Assembly: GCA_023416175.1 (NCBI GenBank)
Contig: JAEZIE010000199.1
Coordinates: 1-6,360, forward strand
Source of the DNA: Bacillota bacterium
Lineage (GTDB): Bacteria; Bacillota; Clostridia; Christensenellales; CAG-138
DNA: 6,360 bases
Reading direction: 5' to 3'
Positions 1 to 5,047 of this stretch are shown piece after piece (position 1 is the stretch's first letter; each line of letters starts with the position of its first letter). A program made the translations under genes and the position numbers. The notes below the pieces were generated by a model. That model had not been told where the DNA came from. It ran no database searches and saw nothing but the letters and a program-made list of their open reading frames with translations.

Positions 1-1
1 T

Positions 2-427
2 CCGGATATGATCGATATCCTCACCGTCAGCATTGATGCCGGGCTGAGCTTTGACCTCGCGCTAAGACGGGCATTGGATAAGTTCACGGGCGCACTCAAG
101 GAGGAAATGACCATCACCGCCATGGAAATTCAGATGGGCAAGCCCCGGCGCATCGCACTCACTGAGCTTGGCGAGCGCAACGATGTTGCGGAATTGAAAT
201 CTTTGGCTTCCGCCGTGGTGCAGTCCGAGCAGATGGGCACACCGATTAAGCAGGTGTTGAAAACGCAGGCGGCGCAGCTAAGGCTTACGCGTAAGCAGTA
301 CGCACAGGAAAAGGGCATGAAGGCTTCTGTCAAAATGCTCCTGCCTATGGTGGCGTTCATATTCCCTGTGATATTCATCATATTGCTGGGTCCCACCATC
401 ATCCGCGTAATGGATACCTTCAAGTAA
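2..427 (+). CDS. tadC: TadC-like type II secretion system F-domain protein (5' end missing)
   Basis: Inner-membrane platform protein of a Tad/Flp-type pilus assembly system, which in this family works with the TadA ATPase and TadB to assemble the pilus. The reading frame is open from the window edge, so the real start lies upstream and about 141 C-terminal residues are visible. The fragment begins with PDMIDILTVSIDAGLSFD, the typical entry to a T2SSF domain (PF00482). It continues through an amphipathic helical region with the segment QSEQMGTPIKQVLKTQA, then the KxYAxEKGMKASVKMLLPM stretch, and ends in one hydrophobic segment (about residues 112-132) followed by a short tail. That is the usual C-terminus of TadC. 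No terminator follows, and the next gene starts 60 bases downstream, so co-transcription is likely. TadB is the alternative, but the KASVKMLLP...LLGP ending favours TadC. Confidence 0.88.
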   Translation, partial: PDMIDILTVSIDAGLSFDLALRRALDKFTGALKEEMTITAMEIQMGKPRRIALTELGERNDVAELKSLASAVVQSEQMGTPIKQVLKTQAAQLRLTRKQYAQEKGMKASVKMLLPMVAFIFPVIFIILLGPTIIRVMDTFK

Positions 428-487
428 GATGGCGCAATACGGCCAAAACGTACTGAAAAAGAAAGATTGGAAAGGACAGGCTCAGTT

Positions 488-853
488 ATGAAATATGCAA
501 TTTTGTATTCGGACGGAAAGGCCCTTGCGCGCATTCGCGTGGCGGACCGGTTTTTCCACCGCTTAAAAGGGCTCATGGGCGAGCGCGATATCAAAGAAGG
601 GCTGCTGCTGCATCCGTGCGCGCAGGTCCACACCTATTTCATGCGCGAGCCCATCGATGTGGTTTATCTGGATAAGCTCGGGCGCGTGCTGTCCGTGGAA
701 GAAGCGATGGAACCCGGGCGGATGGGCTTTTATATCCACGGCTGTCATAGCGTGCTGGAACTGCCAGCGCACCGCTGGAAGCAGCTTGGATGCTCGCAAC
801 AGGTGCGGATTGTGGAAGTGGGGAGGCTGGATGATGGCCAGGCAACCGGATGA
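488..853 (+). CDS. DUF192 family protein
   Basis: A 121-residue protein of the DUF192 family (PF02643), whose biochemical role is not established. The family signature is clear: the early RLKGLMG segment (residues 25-31) and the central PCAQVHTYFMREPIDVVYLD stretch (about 43-62), with the conserved His, Phe-Met and Pro-Ile-Asp, followed by LGRVLSVEE. There is no signal peptide or membrane segment, unlike many proteobacterial members. I chose the ATG at 488 because GGAAAGGACAGG lies just upstream and the protein then starts directly at the first beta strand; an in-frame TTG at 467 would place this Shine-Dalgarno inside the gene. It follows the TadC fragment by 60 bases and overlaps the next gene by about 20 bases, so all three are probably translated from one message. 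A link to pilus function is inference from position only. Confidence 0.88.
   Translation: MKYAILYSDGKALARIRVADRFFHRLKGLMGERDIKEGLLLHPCAQVHTYFMREPIDVVYLDKLGRVLSVEEAMEPGRMGFYIHGCHSVLELPAHRWKQLGCSQQVRIVEVGRLDDGQATG
821..826 (+). promoter_or_regulatory. Ribosome binding site deciding the start of the coiled-coil gene
   Basis: GGGAGG lies within the end of the DUF192 gene, 7 bases before the ATG at 834 and 4 bases before the ATG at 831. The spacing favours 834. It supports a start here rather than at earlier in-frame ATGs inside the DUF192 coding sequence. Confidence 0.65.
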
Positions 854-1592
854 ACATGCCTCGCCCCGCGTGGAGTATAGCGGTTACCGAAGGTCGGAGC
901 TAGTCGCCATTGCCACGGAGCAGGCGCAATCGCTCGCGGATATGCGTTCCATACTATACCGGGAAACCGATGCGCTGCGCGAGGAACTGCGCATACTCCA
1001 GGCGGAAAACCGGGCGCTTAAAGTTACGCTTCAGCCTCTTCAGGAAAAGGTTGAGCAAGCCCAAAAGGAAGCTGCGGATACGCTGGAAGAGACGATACTA
1101 AAGGAAAAGCTCCGTCCCATCGTCGCAAAGCTTATGGATCGGCACCGTCAGGAAACTCAGGCGCTGCAACATCAGTTCATGGCGTTGCGGCAGGAGCTTG
1201 CACAAGAGCAGGAAAAGCACAGCCAGACGCTCCTTGCCCTTGCCCGCGTGGAAGAGCGCTGCGCCGAACTGGAAGCCATCGGTCAAGCTGGCAACGAACC
1301 TGCGCCCGAGCAGATGGAATACCAGCAGGCTTTGGCGGAAGCAGTAGCGAAGGCCGCACGGCAGGAAGAAACCATACAATCGCTTACCCGGCAATTGGAG
1401 GCGTCCGCCGAGCGTTCACGTACGCAACGCGCGCAGGCAATGGAACAGCTGCAGCTGATGCGAGAAAGCCTTGAGAATATTTCCCGGTGCTTTACGGCGG
1501 ATGAGATTGAAATGAGGCCCGTTCCTCTCAAGGCGGTTCCGGTGCTCCGGGACAGGCTTATGCCATTTGTGCGGGATAATAGCAGGCAATAA
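834..1592 (+). CDS. Coiled-coil protein of unknown function
   Basis: A 252-residue, Gln/Glu/Ala-rich soluble protein that I do not recognise. After a short N-terminal segment (residues 1-20) almost all of residues 25-150 read as heptad-like helix (LREELRILQAENRALK, LQPLQEKVEQAQKEA, MALRQELAQEQEK). A likely break follows around GNEPAP (153-158), then a second helical stretch (160-220). The C-terminal 30 residues are different: proline-containing and basic/hydrophobic (EMRPVPLKAVPVLRDRLMPF), possibly a small docking segment. There is no signal peptide or membrane segment, so a cytoplasmic location is likely. The ATG at 834 (or 831) overlaps the DUF192 stop by about 20 bases, implying translational coupling, and a strong terminator follows. 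The frame is open further upstream, but that part is the DUF192 gene read in another frame. A scaffolding role is possible, but nothing in the sequence shows it. Confidence 0.75.
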   Translation: MARQPDEHASPRVEYSGYRRSELVAIATEQAQSLADMRSILYRETDALREELRILQAENRALKVTLQPLQEKVEQAQKEAADTLEETILKEKLRPIVAKLMDRHRQETQALQHQFMALRQELAQEQEKHSQTLLALARVEERCAELEAIGQAGNEPAPEQMEYQQALAEAVAKAARQEETIQSLTRQLEASAERSRTQRAQAMEQLQLMRESLENISRCFTADEIEMRPVPLKAVPVLRDRLMPFVRDNSRQ

Positions 1593-1614
1593 CAGCGGCT
1601 AGTCAAAGTTTATT

Positions 1615-1653
1615 GGGCAGGCAAATAGGCCTGCCTGTTTTATTGCATTTTTT
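1615..1653 (+). terminator. Rho-independent terminator after the tad/DUF192/coiled-coil unit
   Basis: GGCAGGC (1616-1622) pairs perfectly with GCCTGCC (1629-1635) around a six-base loop, with one further G-T pair at the base. It is followed by TGTTTTATTGC and a run of seven T. It starts 23 bases after the coiled-coil stop and closes the first transcription unit. Confidence 0.85.
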
Positions 1654-1710
1654 TCTGGCACAGCAGAACAACATGGGGTATTGTAAGAAAAAGGATTGGA
1701 GGGATATGGT

Positions 1711-2334
1711 ATGAGACCGACGGCACTGGAGCGGAATTCGATATTCGGGTGCAGGGTCAGCCACGCGTTTTATCAACACGAACAAAGGCCGGAAGGGCTT
1801 GTCGTGCTGTTTCCCGGCCGCGGCTATACCGCGCAGCTGCCGCTGCTCTATTATGCGGATATGGCGGCAAGAGACAAAGGGCTTGACGTGCTTGCCCTGG
1901 AATATGGGTTTTTTAAGGCGGGCAAGCCGTTTACATCGGAGGATATTGCGCCGTTTTGTGCGGAGCTGGCCGAAACGCTCCACACGGCGGGCGCACAGGG
2001 CTATCGGACACTTTATTTTGTCAGCAAAAGTCTGGGCACCGTGCTCGCGGGCGGAGTGGGGGCAACGCTTGGGCATCCCGATATCCGGCATCTGTTTTTA
2101 ACGCCGGTGGAGCGCACGCTTCCCTACATGCTCGGAACAAAGGCAATCGCCGTGATGGGAACGGGGGATGATTCGTTTCCGCAAAGCTGCATCGAACAGG
2201 TTATGGCGGATGCGGTATGCGAGCTGGTTTTCATTGAGGATGCGGATCATTCGCTGGAAACAGGGCAGGGCACCTTACATAACCTTTCCATCCTGCAGCG
2301 CATGGCCAACATTTATGATTCTTTTTTAAAATAA
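1711..2334 (+). CDS. Small alpha/beta hydrolase
   Basis: A 207-residue single-domain alpha/beta hydrolase of the short type without a lid; substrate unknown. The visible order fits the fold: strand plus oxyanion segment LVVLFPGRGYT (30-40), the long helix after DVLALEYG, and a nucleophile elbow FVSKSLGT with Ser107. Then comes the strand AIAVMGTGDD with the acid at Asp153 or Asp154, and the catalytic His180 in DADHSLE. The elbow reads S-x-S-x-G rather than the textbook G-x-S-x-G. No signal peptide, so it is cytoplasmic. The ATG at 1711 has GGAGGG 7 bases upstream (1698-1703); the in-frame TTG at 1696 overlaps that site and is rejected. It lies downstream of a terminator, so it should have its own promoter, and no terminator separates it from the two small genes that follow. 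Esterase, thioesterase and dienelactone-hydrolase-like roles are all possible. Confidence 0.85.
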   Translation: MRPTALERNSIFGCRVSHAFYQHEQRPEGLVVLFPGRGYTAQLPLLYYADMAARDKGLDVLALEYGFFKAGKPFTSEDIAPFCAELAETLHTAGAQGYRTLYFVSKSLGTVLAGGVGATLGHPDIRHLFLTPVERTLPYMLGTKAIAVMGTGDDSFPQSCIEQVMADAVCELVFIEDADHSLETGQGTLHNLSILQRMANIYDSFLK

Positions 2335-2376
2335 TCATTTCGAATTTCTCCCGTCGGATATGCGCACACTAAAAAC

Positions 2377-2382
2377 GAGGTG
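2377..2382 (+). promoter_or_regulatory. Ribosome binding site of small gene 1
   Basis: GAGGTG directly abuts an in-frame ATG at 2383 and sits 6 bases before the ATG at 2389. Zero spacing is not workable for initiation at 2383, so 2389 is the likely start. Confidence 0.6.
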
Positions 2383-2388
2383 ATGCAC

Positions 2389-2550
2389 ATGCCTGAAATA
2401 CCGGATGAATTTTTGACGGCGTTATCGCGTAATAAAGAGGCCATGCAGCGCTTTTCCGGCCTTCCGGACCCGGAAAAGGATACCGTACTCAACCGTGTGC
2501 GCGGCGCGCGTACGACGGGCGATTTGGACGATATCGTGAACAAGCTGTAA
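2389..2550 (+). CDS. Small helical protein, first of a tandem paralogous pair
   Basis: A 53-residue protein beginning MPEIPDEFLTALSRNKEAMQ and ending in DDIVNKL. It appears wholly alpha-helical, with no signal peptide, cysteine pair or membrane segment. The pattern 'P-x-x-(h)x-x-A-(h)-S ... A-M-x-R-F-x-x-L-P ... (h)-N-R-x-R-x-A' is shared with the next gene (15 identical of 51 aligned positions, no gaps). The P-D-hydrophobic / F-x-x-L-P / arginine-rich helix pattern also resembles the C-terminal helical part of YdeI/OmdA-family proteins (PF13376), but that is recalled by eye and not tested. Function unknown. It starts 54 bases after the hydrolase stop with no terminator between, so read-through from that gene is likely. 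An upstream in-frame ATG at 2383 would add two residues, but the ribosome binding site touches it. Confidence 0.75.
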   Translation: MPEIPDEFLTALSRNKEAMQRFSGLPDPEKDTVLNRVRGARTTGDLDDIVNKL

Positions 2551-2580
2551 GACCATGTTGGGTTTGAACAGGGGCGAAAC

Positions 2581-2586
2581 GGAGGG
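2581..2586 (+). promoter_or_regulatory. Ribosome binding site of small gene 2
   Basis: GGAGGG directly abuts an ATG at 2587 and lies 9 bases before an in-frame GTG at 2596. As with small gene 1, the adjacent ATG is too close, which points to the GTG. Confidence 0.6.
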
Positions 2587-2595
2587 ATGCATATA

Positions 2596-2754
2596 GTGGA
2601 AATGCCACAGGGGCTTATGCAGGCGTTTTCCCATGATATGGACGCCATGCGGCGTTTTGCGCAGCTTCCGGGCGCACAGCGCGCGGCGATCGTCAATCGG
2701 GCGCGAAACGCAAATAGCAGGGAAGAGATGGAAGAGCTCGTAAGAAGTATATAA
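2596..2754 (+). CDS. Small helical protein, second of a tandem paralogous pair
   Basis: A 52-residue protein (GTG start) carrying EMPQGLMQAFSHDMDAMRRF near its N-terminus and ending in MEELVRSI. It aligns without gaps to the preceding small protein: shared residues include E-x-P, A-x-S, A-M-x-R-F, L-P, N-R-x-R-x-A and a Val near the end. This points to a duplication followed by divergence. It is predicted helical, soluble and without a known domain; weak resemblance to the YdeI/OmdA C-terminal region is inference. A start at the ATG 2587 would give 55 residues but leaves no spacing from the ribosome binding site. The gap to the first small gene is 45 bases with no hairpin terminator, so both are probably on one message, which ends at the terminator immediately downstream. 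Confidence 0.72.
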   Translation: MEMPQGLMQAFSHDMDAMRRFAQLPGAQRAAIVNRARNANSREEMEELVRSI

Positions 2755-2756
2755 AG

Positions 2757-2783
2757 CAAAAAGCGGCGCGAAGCCGCTTTTTG
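2757..2783. terminator. Bidirectional rho-independent terminator between convergent genes
   Basis: An 11-bp perfect stem, CAAAAAGCGGC (2757-2767) with GCCGCTTTTTG (2773-2783), and a five-base loop GCGAA. Either strand gives a GC-rich core followed by five T. It begins 2 bases after the stop of small gene 2 and ends 2 bases before the stop of the minus-strand GH18 gene, so it serves both units. Confidence 0.93.
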
Positions 2784-2785
2784 TG

Positions 2786-3919
2786 TTATATGACCTTCCT
2801 GATCTGGAACATCGCCGAAAGCAGCCCGTAGCTGATTGGCGAGAAGCGGTTGATCGTCCAATAGCTTACGCCGCCAAGGTTAAATTCATCCACCAGTGCA
2901 TAACGGGCGCGGAGGCTTTCCCGGTTATCAAACCACACCACATGCCGGACGCCGTCCTCGTCCTCATAATAAAAATACGGCGCCTGGGCCTGTGGGTCAA
3001 ATTGAATTTGGGCGCTGTGTTGTTGTGCAAGCTCCTGCGCCTGCGCAAAGGAAATGGAACGCGCCGCCCGCCCCTGTACATAGGGCAGCGTCCAGTCATA
3101 TCCGTAGTTTGACATGCCCATCAAGATTTTGCCTGGCTCTATGGCTGTGACGGCATACTCCAGAACCCGACGCACCTGGTTGACAGGCGCAACCGCCATG
3201 GGTGGCCCATAGGTGTGCCCCCATTCATACGTCATCAGAATCACATGGTCAACTATGGCGCCGATTGCCGCATAGTCATGCGCCTCATATAAGAGTCCCT
3301 GCTGTTCCGCGCTGATCTTGGGGGCGAGCGCCGTGGAGACAATGTATCCAAGCGGATGCAATCTTGCGGCGACTGTCTGTAAAAACCGGACATAGGCGGG
3401 CCCATCCGCCGGGAAAATGTATTCAAAATCCACATCCAGCCCGTAATAGTTTTTGGATTTGAGTATATTTACCACGTTGTTTAAGAGGGTATTCTGCACA
3501 GCGTTGTCGGTGAGAATGGTATGTGCCAGGTCGCTTGAAAACGATCCTCCCTCCCCGATGTTGGTAATCACCATGAGAGGCGCTACATTTGCTTCGCGAG
3601 CTGCTGTGATCAAGGGCATATCGTCGATCGGCGTTACATTTCCTGTGGGTAATACTTGGTAGCTGAATATGCTCAAATACGTCAGATAGGGAAGCGTACG
3701 CCGCAGTACGTCCATATCGATGGTCGGGAACGCATATCCGTTGACATAGATTTGCATCGCGCTTTCGGGATTTTCAGGAATATTGAGCGTGGTGCCGGGG
3801 TGCAATTCCGCCGGATCGGTGATAAACGGGTTGGTTAACAAAATCAGCGCGGGCGTTATGCCGAATTTGTGCGCAATGGTATAGAGCGAATCGCCTTCTT
3901 GGACAACGTATTCCTGCAA
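2786..3919 (-). CDS. LysM-GH18 hydrolase, SleL/YaaH-like spore cortex enzyme
   Basis: A 377-residue peptidoglycan-targeting hydrolase. An N-terminal LysM module (residues 3-48, EYVVQEGDSLYTIAHKFGIT through GTTLNIP) should bind glycan. It is followed by a glycoside hydrolase family 18 barrel (about 55-375). The active-site strand reads YYGLDVDFEY, with Glu166 as the expected acid/base and Asp162 and Asp164 before it. MTYEWG (229-234) and the late SYWTIN (352-357) are further GH18 landmarks. There is no signal peptide, as in Bacillus SleL/YaaH, which acts on the spore cortex during germination. Bacillus SleL has two LysM modules; only one is seen here. The frame opens at GTG 3928, but the AAGGA ribosome site lies one base from it and 10 bases from TTG 3919, so I prefer TTG. 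It is a monocistronic unit, converging on the small genes and diverging from walJ. Confidence 0.9.
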   Translation of the reverse strand: MQEYVVQEGDSLYTIAHKFGITPALILLTNPFITDPAELHPGTTLNIPENPESAMQIYVNGYAFPTIDMDVLRRTLPYLTYLSIFSYQVLPTGNVTPIDDMPLITAAREANVAPLMVITNIGEGGSFSSDLAHTILTDNAVQNTLLNNVVNILKSKNYYGLDVDFEYIFPADGPAYVRFLQTVAARLHPLGYIVSTALAPKISAEQQGLLYEAHDYAAIGAIVDHVILMTYEWGHTYGPPMAVAPVNQVRRVLEYAVTAIEPGKILMGMSNYGYDWTLPYVQGRAARSISFAQAQELAQQHSAQIQFDPQAQAPYFYYEDEDGVRHVVWFDNRESLRARYALVDEFNLGGVSYWTINRFSPISYGLLSAMFQIRKVI

Positions 3920-3929
3920 GGAAACCACT

Positions 3930-3936
3930 TCCTTCT
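3930..3936 (-). promoter_or_regulatory. Ribosome binding site of the LysM-GH18 gene
   Basis: On the minus strand AGAAGGA ends one base before GTG 3928 and 10 bases before the in-frame TTG at 3919. An in-frame TAG at 3938-3940 rules out any start further upstream. Confidence 0.55.
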
Positions 3937-4071
3937 GCTATTTCTACTACCTTATTGGGTTTGGCTGAAAAGCATGAGCGTTTCCAGCATTTTCTTTCCG
4001 GTTTTGTGAATCTACCGCTCGGGTGGGTGATAGGTTTTTGAAAAGTGGGTGCGTTGGCCTGCGGCAAGTAT

Positions 4072-4093
4072 AATAGCCGCTAAGGCGGTTATT
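4072..4093. repeat. Imperfect palindrome in the divergent intergenic region
   Basis: AATAGCCGC (4072-4080) pairs with GCGGTTATT (4085-4093) across a TAAG loop: nine pairs including one G-T. It lacks a following T-run on either strand, so it is not a typical terminator. It lies about 80 bases upstream of the walJ promoter and 150 bases upstream of the GH18 start. It could be a regulator-binding site or an RNA hairpin in the GH18 leader. On the minus strand it fills the gap between GAATA (4090-4094) and TATACTT (4066-4072), a weak match to a forespore sigma-G promoter with 17-base spacing. Confidence 0.4.
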
Positions 4094-4173
4094 CGATTGA
4101 TAGAATGTGCGTGAGATATTTGTGCTATGGGCAAAGCGCATGCACGGATTATGCCATATCCGCCTCAGTTCTA

Positions 4174-4182
4174 TGTTATAAT
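4174..4182 (+). promoter_or_regulatory. Extended -10 promoter for the walJ unit
   Basis: TGTTATAAT is a perfect housekeeping -10 hexamer (TATAAT at 4177-4182) with the extended TG one base upstream. No good -35 hexamer is seen 16-18 bases upstream, which is common for extended -10 promoters. The predicted start near 4189 gives a leader of about 26 bases before the ATG at 4215. Confidence 0.65.
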
Positions 4183-4214
4183 AAGTGCATCCTATACGAC
4201 CGAAAGGGAAATTC

Positions 4215-5003
4215 ATGCTGTTTTCGCCGCTGTTTTCCGGATCTTCCGGCAACGCAACGTTTATAGAAGCCGGGGGCGTCCGCCTGTTGGTGGATGCGGG
4301 GCTGCCGGGCTCACGCATCGAACAGGCGCTTGCTGCCATTGGAGTCCCCGTGGATACCGTCAGCGCAATACTCGTCACCCACGAACATATCGATCACGTC
4401 CGCGGCATCGGCGTGCTATCCCGCAAATACAGCATTCCTGTATATGCGAACGCGGCCTGCTGGGGGGCCATGCCAGGAAGCGTTGGGGAGATTGCGCCGG
4501 GCTGCACCCGCGTCATTGAAACGGGCAGAGACTTTTACATTAAGAACGTCAACATCACGCCCTTTGCCACCCCGCACGACGCCGCGGAGCCCGTAGGCTA
4601 TACACTGCGGCACGAAAAGCGTTGCGCGGGTGTGCTGACGGATATTGGCCATATTGACGAGCGGCTCATCGATGCCGTGGAGGATTGCGATATCCTGCTC
4701 ATTGAATCCAACCACGACATCGAAATGCTCAAATCGGGAAGCTATCCCTACCCACTCAAACAACGTATCCTCTCCAACCGGGGCCACCTTTCCAATATCG
4801 ATTGTGGGCGCGCGTTGTGTCGGCTGTATGCGCGGGGGTTACGAAACGCCATACTGGGCCATTTGAGCCGGGATAACAACGAGGAGCGGCTTGCCATGGA
4901 AACCGTGGCAGTTGCGCTTGCGCAGGAGGATATCCATACCGGCATGCATGTCGCCATGTCTCATCGGGACAGGCCCTGCGGCGTTTTTCATCTGGAGGCA
5001 TAA
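4215..5003 (+). CDS. walJ: WalJ/YycJ-type metallo-beta-lactamase-fold hydrolase
   Basis: A 262-residue cytoplasmic metal-dependent hydrolase of the metallo-beta-lactamase fold, close to the usual length of YycJ/WalJ (about 264). The N-terminus LFSPLFSGSSGNATFIE is the family hallmark. Metal ligands are visible: THEHIDH (His56, His58, Asp60, His61), His121 in ATPHDA, Asp143 in LTDIGH, and His216 in GHLSRDNN. Family members have been linked to the WalRK cell-wall regulon and to nuclease or DNA-repair-like activity; the precise substrate here is not shown. I chose ATG 4215 because AAAGGG (4203-4208) is 6 bases upstream and the family starts at this strand; a GTG at 4185 precedes the predicted transcription start. 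It is first in a likely operon with a CPBP protease and rlmH. No walRK genes are in the window, and the neighbour to the left is divergent. Confidence 0.92.
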   Translation: MLFSPLFSGSSGNATFIEAGGVRLLVDAGLPGSRIEQALAAIGVPVDTVSAILVTHEHIDHVRGIGVLSRKYSIPVYANAACWGAMPGSVGEIAPGCTRVIETGRDFYIKNVNITPFATPHDAAEPVGYTLRHEKRCAGVLTDIGHIDERLIDAVEDCDILLIESNHDIEMLKSGSYPYPLKQRILSNRGHLSNIDCGRALCRLYARGLRNAILGHLSRDNNEERLAMETVAVALAQEDIHTGMHVAMSHRDRPCGVFHLEA

Positions 5004-5007
5004 TCGG

Positions 5008-5023
5008 GCGGCTGGGTAGCCGC
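5008..5023 (+). other. Short hairpin between walJ and the CPBP gene
   Basis: GCGGCT (5008-5013) pairs with AGCCGC (5018-5023) around GGGT. Only TTAAG follows, so it is unlikely to stop transcription. It lies 10 bases before the next ribosome binding site and might affect message stability or relative expression of the two genes. Confidence 0.4.
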
Positions 5024-5047
5024 TTAAGAATTGGAGGAGGTTGGTCC

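Noticed and set aside
467..487. TTG start for the DUF192 gene
   Set aside because: It would overlap the GGAAAGGACAGG ribosome site that serves the ATG at 488.
657..833. Upstream part of the open frame leading into the coiled-coil gene
   Set aside because: It lies inside the well-supported DUF192 gene in another frame, and the encoded Trp/Cys-rich stretch does not resemble the coiled-coil protein. The ribosome binding site at 821-826 marks the true start.
1655..1684. Possible housekeeping promoter for the hydrolase (CTGGCA, 18 bases, TATTGT)
   Set aside because: Only four of six matches at each hexamer; too weak to call, although some promoter is expected after the terminator.
2342..2371. 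Sigma-G-like promoter (GAATT, 18 bases, CACACTA) ahead of the small genes
   Set aside because: The predicted transcript would start at or inside the ribosome binding site, leaving almost no leader. The match is probably chance.
4185..4214. GTG start giving a 10-residue longer WalJ
   Set aside because: It lies before the predicted transcription start from the extended -10 promoter, and the family N-terminus begins at the ATG at 4215 with its own ribosome site.
3774..4378. Minus-strand open frames in the divergent intergenic region and across the walJ start
   Set aside because: They overlap well-supported genes, have low-complexity or arginine/proline-rich translations, and lack convincing ribosome sites.
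5008..5023. Terminator between walJ and the CPBP gene
   Set aside because: The hairpin has only two T after the stem, so termination is unlikely; listed only as a hairpin.
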